64,000 nt of DNA, taken from assembly GCA_965656535.1 (NCBI GenBank), contig CBFHKX010000003.1:248001-312000 (forward strand), in the 5' to 3' direction. The translations under genes were made by a program, and so were the position numbers. Shown piece by piece: positions 61,683-64,000 of this stretch. The DNA is from Lishizhenia sp965656535 (GTDB lineage: Bacteria > Bacteroidota > Bacteroidia > Flavobacteriales_D > Crocinitomicaceae). Within the stretch, counting starts at the first letter, position 1. The number at the start of each line of letters is the position of its first letter. The notes under the pieces are model-generated. The model was not told where the DNA came from, searched no databases, and was given only the letters and a program-made list of their open reading frames with translations.

Positions 61683-63389
61683 TTAACTGACCCAAGAACG
61701 CAACGCAAATTCTTGTTGTTTATTTGGTTTATCAATTAATCGAAGTGAATAGTTTTGATAAAAACCTCTATTTACTTCTGGTAACGTAATTTCTGTTATT
61801 CTACCTGCTCTTTCAATAGTTAGATGTTTTAAATCAGAGTCGAAATAACTCAACCACTTATCTAAATCAGCGTTCACAACAGCTCCGTTTACCGCAATTA
61901 TTTTATCTTCTAACATCAACCCACCTAAGTCGGCAGGGCTACCAGGAAAAATTGCTTTTATGCTATATTTCCCATTTGTATCTAGCGCTTTTAATCCTAA
62001 TCTGCCTTGCGAGTATGAAGGTGAAGGTATTGTATCAATTTCAATTCCTAGATACTCGAAGCATTCTGATAAAATAACTTCAAAGCCTTTAGTACCATGT
62101 ATATAATCGTCAAAAAGCCAATCGAAATTTGCACCTGCTACATTTTCTATAACCGCTTTATAATCTTGTTCTGAAACACCTTTTCCTTTGTCGGCAAAAT
62201 CCCAATATAACCTGCGCATCACAAAATCTAAATTTTTCAGATTTTTAGTATGTTTCATAATCATTATATCCGTTACAAACGCTAACAAACAACCTTCTGT
62301 ATAGATAGACACCTTTCTTCCTGGAGCTCCTATTTCATAACCATCTAACCAAGTATCAAAAGAGGAAGCTGCAACTGAGTAATTATATCTGCCAAAATTA
62401 TCAAAGTGTCGTTGTAGCTGGCGTGTCATTTCTAGGAAATATTGCTGTATATCAAATACACCACTTCTAAGCAAAATAATATCTCCCATATAAGTTGTAA
62501 CGCCCTCGCAGAGATAGCCCAACTTACTTAAATTCTCTTTACTGTAATCGTACGGCATCATTTCTATTGGCCGTATTGTTTTTACATTCCATGTATGATA
62601 GAGCTCATGTGAGCTAACTCCCAATAGTTCCGTATATAGTTTATCAAAAATAGCATAAGACGGACCAAGGGTAATTACAGTAGATTTTTTATGCTCAACA
62701 CCATGATAGGTTGCATAAGGTAAAATCTGAAAAATAAAATGATAATTTTTAACCGGAAAGGCTTGAAATTTACCAATTTGATATTCAGAAAATTTTTCAA
62801 AATCACGAATTAATTTGTCCCATTCTGGTTTTACTTCTCCGTTAAACCATAGGTGAAACTTCGTTTCTCCAACTGTATAAGCATTATGCTGTAAATTAGC
62901 AGAGCAAACGAAAGGACAATCTACTAACTCATGAAAAGATTCTGCTTTGTAAGAGAGTTTGTCTATTTCTTGAAATGAATGCGCAACCTGAAAATCTTCA
63001 GGAATATTAAGAAATACTTCGCACGAGTCATTTTCTCTATTTTGAGGATAAATACAACAATTAACTGGGTTAACATAAAGCTGTGAGGCATCTAAAAATG
63101 TAGAACCAGCATTTAAAACAGCTGCATAATATTGATACTTTATAGTTATGGCACTGCAATTTGATGTATCTACCAACCAACTGTGTAAATCAATTTTATT
63201 TATGTTTATTTCCTTTCCTTCTGCATATGCTTTTAAATAACGAATATTCTTAGAGAAATTAGCAAGCTCGTATCTTCCAGGTCTCCATGTAGGCATGCAC
63301 AATACCGTTTCATTCTCTGGTGTTGTTATTTCTACCTCTATGTATACAAATTGTTGATGCGGTTCTTGAAAGTTAAAAGTATATTTCAT
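61683..63389 (-). CDS. M61 family metallopeptidase with PDZ domain
   Basis: This 568-residue glycyl-aminopeptidase-like M61 enzyme has an N-terminal beta domain (1-170). A thermolysin-like catalytic domain has zinc motif HELYH (261-265) and the third ligand Glu at CEGVTTYMGD. A PDZ domain lies near the C-terminus (about 460-540, GLMLEDKIIAVNGAVV). It has no recognisable signal peptide, unlike many M61 members, so it may be cytosolic. It heads the two-gene run with aldehyde dehydrogenase. Confidence 0.92.
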   Translation of the reverse strand: MKYTFNFQEPHQQFVYIEVEITTPENETVLCMPTWRPGRYELANFSKNIRYLKAYAEGKEININKIDLHSWLVDTSNCSAITIKYQYYAAVLNAGSTFLDASQLYVNPVNCCIYPQNRENDSCEVFLNIPEDFQVAHSFQEIDKLSYKAESFHELVDCPFVCSANLQHNAYTVGETKFHLWFNGEVKPEWDKLIRDFEKFSEYQIGKFQAFPVKNYHFIFQILPYATYHGVEHKKSTVITLGPSYAIFDKLYTELLGVSSHELYHTWNVKTIRPIEMMPYDYSKENLSKLGYLCEGVTTYMGDIILLRSGVFDIQQYFLEMTRQLQRHFDNFGRYNYSVAASSFDTWLDGYEIGAPGRKVSIYTEGCLLAFVTDIMIMKHTKNLKNLDFVMRRLYWDFADKGKGVSEQDYKAVIENVAGANFDWLFDDYIHGTKGFEVILSECFEYLGIEIDTIPSPSYSQGRLGLKALDTNGKYSIKAIFPGSPADLGGLMLEDKIIAVNGAVVNADLDKWLSYFDSDLKHLTIERAGRITEITLPEVNRGFYQNYSLRLIDKPNKQQEFALRSWVS

Positions 63390-63678
63390 GGAAATTTCAG
63401 TTTGAGCAAAAATAAAAAAGTCTTACCATTTCTTGGTAGACGTTTAACTATTCTTTGATTAATTTAAAAAATATATTCAAACGTTAAATAAATGATCAAG
63501 GCGTATAAATCTAAAATTCTACCTCTAAGACAAAGAACATTAGAGTATATCAAAAAATAGATTAAACCGACTAGTTGTTAAACCTTTTATAACAGATTAC
63601 CTTTAATAGTTCACTAATTGTTACAAACCGGAATACGATAATATTGTTTGAATAATTTCGATTGTTTATATTCGTCGT
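63390..63678. other. Gap between divergent genes
   Basis: These 289 bases between the divergent M61 and BNR-repeat genes hold no supported gene. A 22-codon frame at 63492 is judged chance. A near-match -7 box (TATATTCG) precedes the right-hand gene. Confidence 0.4.
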
Positions 63679-64000
63679 ATGAGAAAATCATTTTTATTTA
63701 CCGCTCTAGCACTTTTAATTGCGAGTCAATCAATTGGTCAAAAGAATAAAGAGAACGAGTCAAACACGGACGTTTACAGCAAAAGTATTAATGCTTTAAA
63801 ATTTAGAAGCGTTGGTCCAGCACTCAACTCTGGCAGAATAAGTGATTTAGCCATTCATCCGAAAGACCCAAACACATGGCTTATTGCAGTAGCTTCTGGA
63901 GGAGTTTGGAGAACAACAAACCACGGTAACACATTTGAACCTGTTTTTGATCATCAAAAAGTTTATTCTATCGCTTCTGTCACCTACTCTTTATCCAACC
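63679..64000 (+). CDS. BNR/sortilin-like repeat protein, N-terminal part (runs off window)
   Basis: Only the first 107 residues are visible. A signal peptide (about 1-20, SQSIGQ) precedes a segment with FRSVGPALNSGRISDLAIHP and VASGGVWRTTNHGNTFEPV. These are typical of WD40/YVTN/BNR or VPS10 (sortilin-type) repeat proteins that are large and secreted in Bacteroidota. The full domain order, and whether it has a T9SS tail, lies outside the window. Confidence 0.78.
   Translation, partial: MRKSFLFTALALLIASQSIGQKNKENESNTDVYSKSINALKFRSVGPALNSGRISDLAIHPKDPNTWLIAVASGGVWRTTNHGNTFEPVFDHQKVYSIASVTYSLSN

Noticed and set aside
63492..63560. 22-codon open frame before the BNR-repeat gene
   Set aside because: Too short, no supporting promoter or coupling; probably chance.

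Overview
The window looks like a chromosomal core segment of a low-GC member of the Bacteroidota, most probably order Flavobacteriales (inference; family not resolved). The evidence is Por-secretion (T9SS) C-terminal sorting tails on two secreted proteins, many Bacteroidota-type -7 boxes (TAnnTTTG) with little Shine-Dalgarno signal, a LytS/LytTR two-component pair, SUI1 and DUF721 genes, and a two-subunit methylmalonyl-CoA mutase. I found no rRNA, CRISPR array, insertion sequence, integrase or phage module. There is one tRNA gene, for Pro with anticodon GGG.

Layout. 1-2949 (minus): a MarR-controlled run of MarR regulator, OsmC, FMN reductase, MFS exporter and a truncated outer-membrane receptor, behind a perfect palindromic operator. 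3113-4872 (plus): sensor kinase and LytTR regulator. 5453-8569 (minus): a tightly packed run of DUF389 membrane protein, small barrel, GDPD-like lipoprotein and SUI1. 8637-10011 (minus): arginase-family enzyme and thioesterase. 10395-12843 (plus): dnaA and a SirB1-type protein. 12832-15965 (minus): trmL, a GNAT-nitrilase fusion and a LuxC-type acyl-CoA reductase that faces a ferredoxin. 16549-20887 (plus): small membrane protein, then lipoprotein, probable beta-propeller lipoprotein, CxxC thiol lipoprotein and RCC1-repeat T9SS cargo. The first and last of these four secreted genes sit behind copies of the same leader of about 165 bp. 21008-24531 (minus): DUF1566, DUF721, recF, class IV aminotransferase, rhomboid. 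24634-30137 (plus): L,D-transpeptidase, TPR, ribH, glmM, cysteine desulfurase, then a broken porin-like gene. 30941-33997 (minus): KdsC-type phosphatase with an XRE-like N-terminus, DAHP synthase, an RPE-CBS fusion and a lipoprotein. 34078-38415: hydrolase, a broken mscS, dps, a repeat protein, canonical rpe, a DCC protein and a Cys-rich microprotein. 38519-43174: S8-like T9SS protein, patatin, M23/LysM and tRNA-Pro. 43535-51498 (plus): lpd, small lipoprotein and membrane proteins, methylmalonyl-CoA mutase and a glycosyltransferase. 51577-58320: kinase, DUF58, DUF2147, 3-hydroxyacyl-CoA dehydrogenase, cytosolic binding protein and ABC exporter. 58484-64000: upp, HAD nucleotidase, aldehyde dehydrogenase, M61 peptidase and a truncated BNR-repeat protein.

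How they fit. Most of the segment is housekeeping: replication and repair, envelope and peptidoglycan, cofactors, and propionate/fatty-acid metabolism. The least ordinary parts are the RPE-CBS / DAHP synthase / XRE-KdsC operon and the secreted-protein block with the duplicated, inverted-repeat-bearing leader. Two genes carry two disabling changes each (mscS and a porin-like gene), which points to gene decay or to local sequence errors.
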